Made by a program: the position numbers and the translations under genes. Positions 63,353-64,000 of a stretch of DNA of 64,000 bases are shown here, in pieces. The DNA comes from JAIBBV01 sp044347745 (GTDB lineage Bacteria > Bdellovibrionota_C > UBA2361 > JAFLCA01), in the NCBI GenBank assembly GCA_044347745.1, contig JBIKUD010000005.1, positions 44,512-108,511 of the forward strand, in the 5' to 3' direction. Within the stretch, counting starts at the first letter, position 1; each line of letters opens with the position of its first letter. Under the pieces are notes generated by a model. It did no database searches. It saw only the letters and a program-made list of their open reading frames with translations, and was not told the DNA's origin.

Positions 63353-63738
63353 ATTTTTCCCCTGGGCTCGTGACGCAGACACTCTGAATTTTGACACAGA
63401 AAAGGCGGTCCGCCTTTAAAAAACTAGGCTACTTTTGGTTAAGCTAGCGATTCAGAGCTGCCGTCATTTTAGCATCAAGCTCTGCGGAGACCAATGTCGC
63501 CAAAATGAGGCGAATTTTTACCCCAATAAAATTGCACTAGAAGGCATACTAAACGGGTCACTGAAGGAATGGCTGTTGCCAGCCCCCCCCCCGCTGTAAA
63601 CATGGTTCCTCTTGCTGAAGAGAGAAAAATAGGATGCAGAAGTGCTTCACCGCTGCCTATTCTACTTATCACTATTACTAGCTTAGGTGTTCGGATACTT
63701 ATTGAACGCGGCCTCAGTACGCGTCGACGGCGGATTAT
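63353..63738. other. Intergenic with palindrome and 10-base C tract
   Basis: Contains the perfect palindrome AAAGGCGGTCCGCCTTT at 63401-63417 and a run of ten C at 63583-63592. A 65-codon minus-strand frame (63475-63672) and an opposing plus-strand frame cross the C tract; neither has a ribosome-binding site or recognisable domain. Confidence 0.45.
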
Positions 63739-64000
63739 CTATTTTTTAGCATTGTCTATGCGGTATTGCGCGTTTGCCACATTGCCAAGCAACACCTGCA
63801 TCTCTGGAGGAGTGGCCACCGCAGCCCTACCAAAAAGCCCAATCATCGCTGCAATCATTTGGGGGTTTTCACGGTACTCAGGTTTGAGCCCCTCGATGAG
63901 TTTAAGTGCGACTTCCGGAGTAAGTGCCCCTGGACTAATGCCAACAAGCGCCTTATTTTCTACTGAGGCGCCTGGATTCATTGAAGTGTTTAACGCGGTG
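63739..64000 (-). CDS. Hypothetical protein, partial (5' end off window)
   Basis: The C-terminal 80-87 residues are visible; the frame is open to the right edge, so the ATG at 63981 may be internal. Ala/Gly/Leu-rich and probably helical (GALTPEVALKLIEGLKPEYRENPQMIAAMIGLFGRAAVATPPEMQVLLGNVANAQYRID). No family recognised. Downstream 386 bp are gene-free. Confidence 0.55.
   Translation of the reverse strand, partial: TALNTSMNPGASVENKALVGISPGALTPEVALKLIEGLKPEYRENPQMIAAMIGLFGRAAVATPPEMQVLLGNVANAQYRIDNAKK

Noticed and set aside
63475..63672. 65-codon minus-strand ORF across the C tract
   Set aside because: No ribosome-binding site or recognisable sequence; opposing frame is equally open.

Overview
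The window reads as chromosome of a flagellated, aerobic, Gram-negative bacterium. It has a signal-peptide-bearing OprB-type outer-membrane porin, a 2-oxoglutarate dehydrogenase E1, a flagellin-like gene behind a sigma-28-type promoter, and a MoxR/Bat cluster. Alongside these sits a cdaA-cdaR-glmM (c-di-AMP) cluster of the kind best known from Firmicutes but also seen in deltaproteobacteria-grade lineages. A deltaproteobacterial/Bdellovibrionota-like affiliation is a guess from gene content; nothing here fixes the taxon. Most genes are on the minus strand, densely packed, with 4-16 bp stop/start overlaps.

Layout. 1-391: start of a phytase-like esterase gene cut by the window edge. 392-6117: accessory region with a small membrane protein, then a visibly GC-richer segment carrying an ankyrin-repeat gene split by one in-frame stop. 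This segment is bounded by two 255-bp direct repeats that contain the 3' end of a tyrosine recombinase gene, intact on the right and truncated on the left. 6204-10121: J-domain protein, ExoI-like nuclease, SLC13-type transporter. 10122-10508: two diverged palindromic repeats. 10509-21070: sucA, flagellin-like protein, esterase, small unknowns, hybrid histidine kinase, predicted pseudokinase. 21077-27545: guaA, der-rnc, and mnmA with a cysteine desulfurase. 27677-29744: a small disordered protein, an MFS transporter and a helix-hairpin-helix protein. 29764-39738: a long minus-strand housekeeping block reading ftsH, cdaA, cdaR, glmM, nnr, tsaE, lysC, with tilS and a DoxX protein upstream. 39853-46767: plus-strand moxR-DUF58-DUF4381-batA-batB/C-batD operon. 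46750-51302: small unknown, nadA, unknown plus AI-2E permease, small membrane protein, efp. 51471-51757: tRNA-Ala interrupted by a 111-bp tandem repeat. 51864-58209: Cys-rich exported peptide, OprB porin, acs, clpB. 58210-59200: tRNA-Met with decayed tRNA copies and palindromic repeats. 59201-64000: nadE, a second ankyrin protein, a ClpX-like AAA+ ATPase with TPR repeats in place of the zinc domain, and a gene cut by the right edge.

Main points of interest: the repeat-bounded island at a recombinase 3' end; the flagellin-like protein with a large inserted domain; the TPR-ClpX fusion; the HRN pseudokinase; tRNA genes invaded by repeats; and the non-canonical EF-P tip loop. I see no CRISPR array, no rRNA and no complete insertion sequence. 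Assignments rest on motifs read by eye; no database search was possible.
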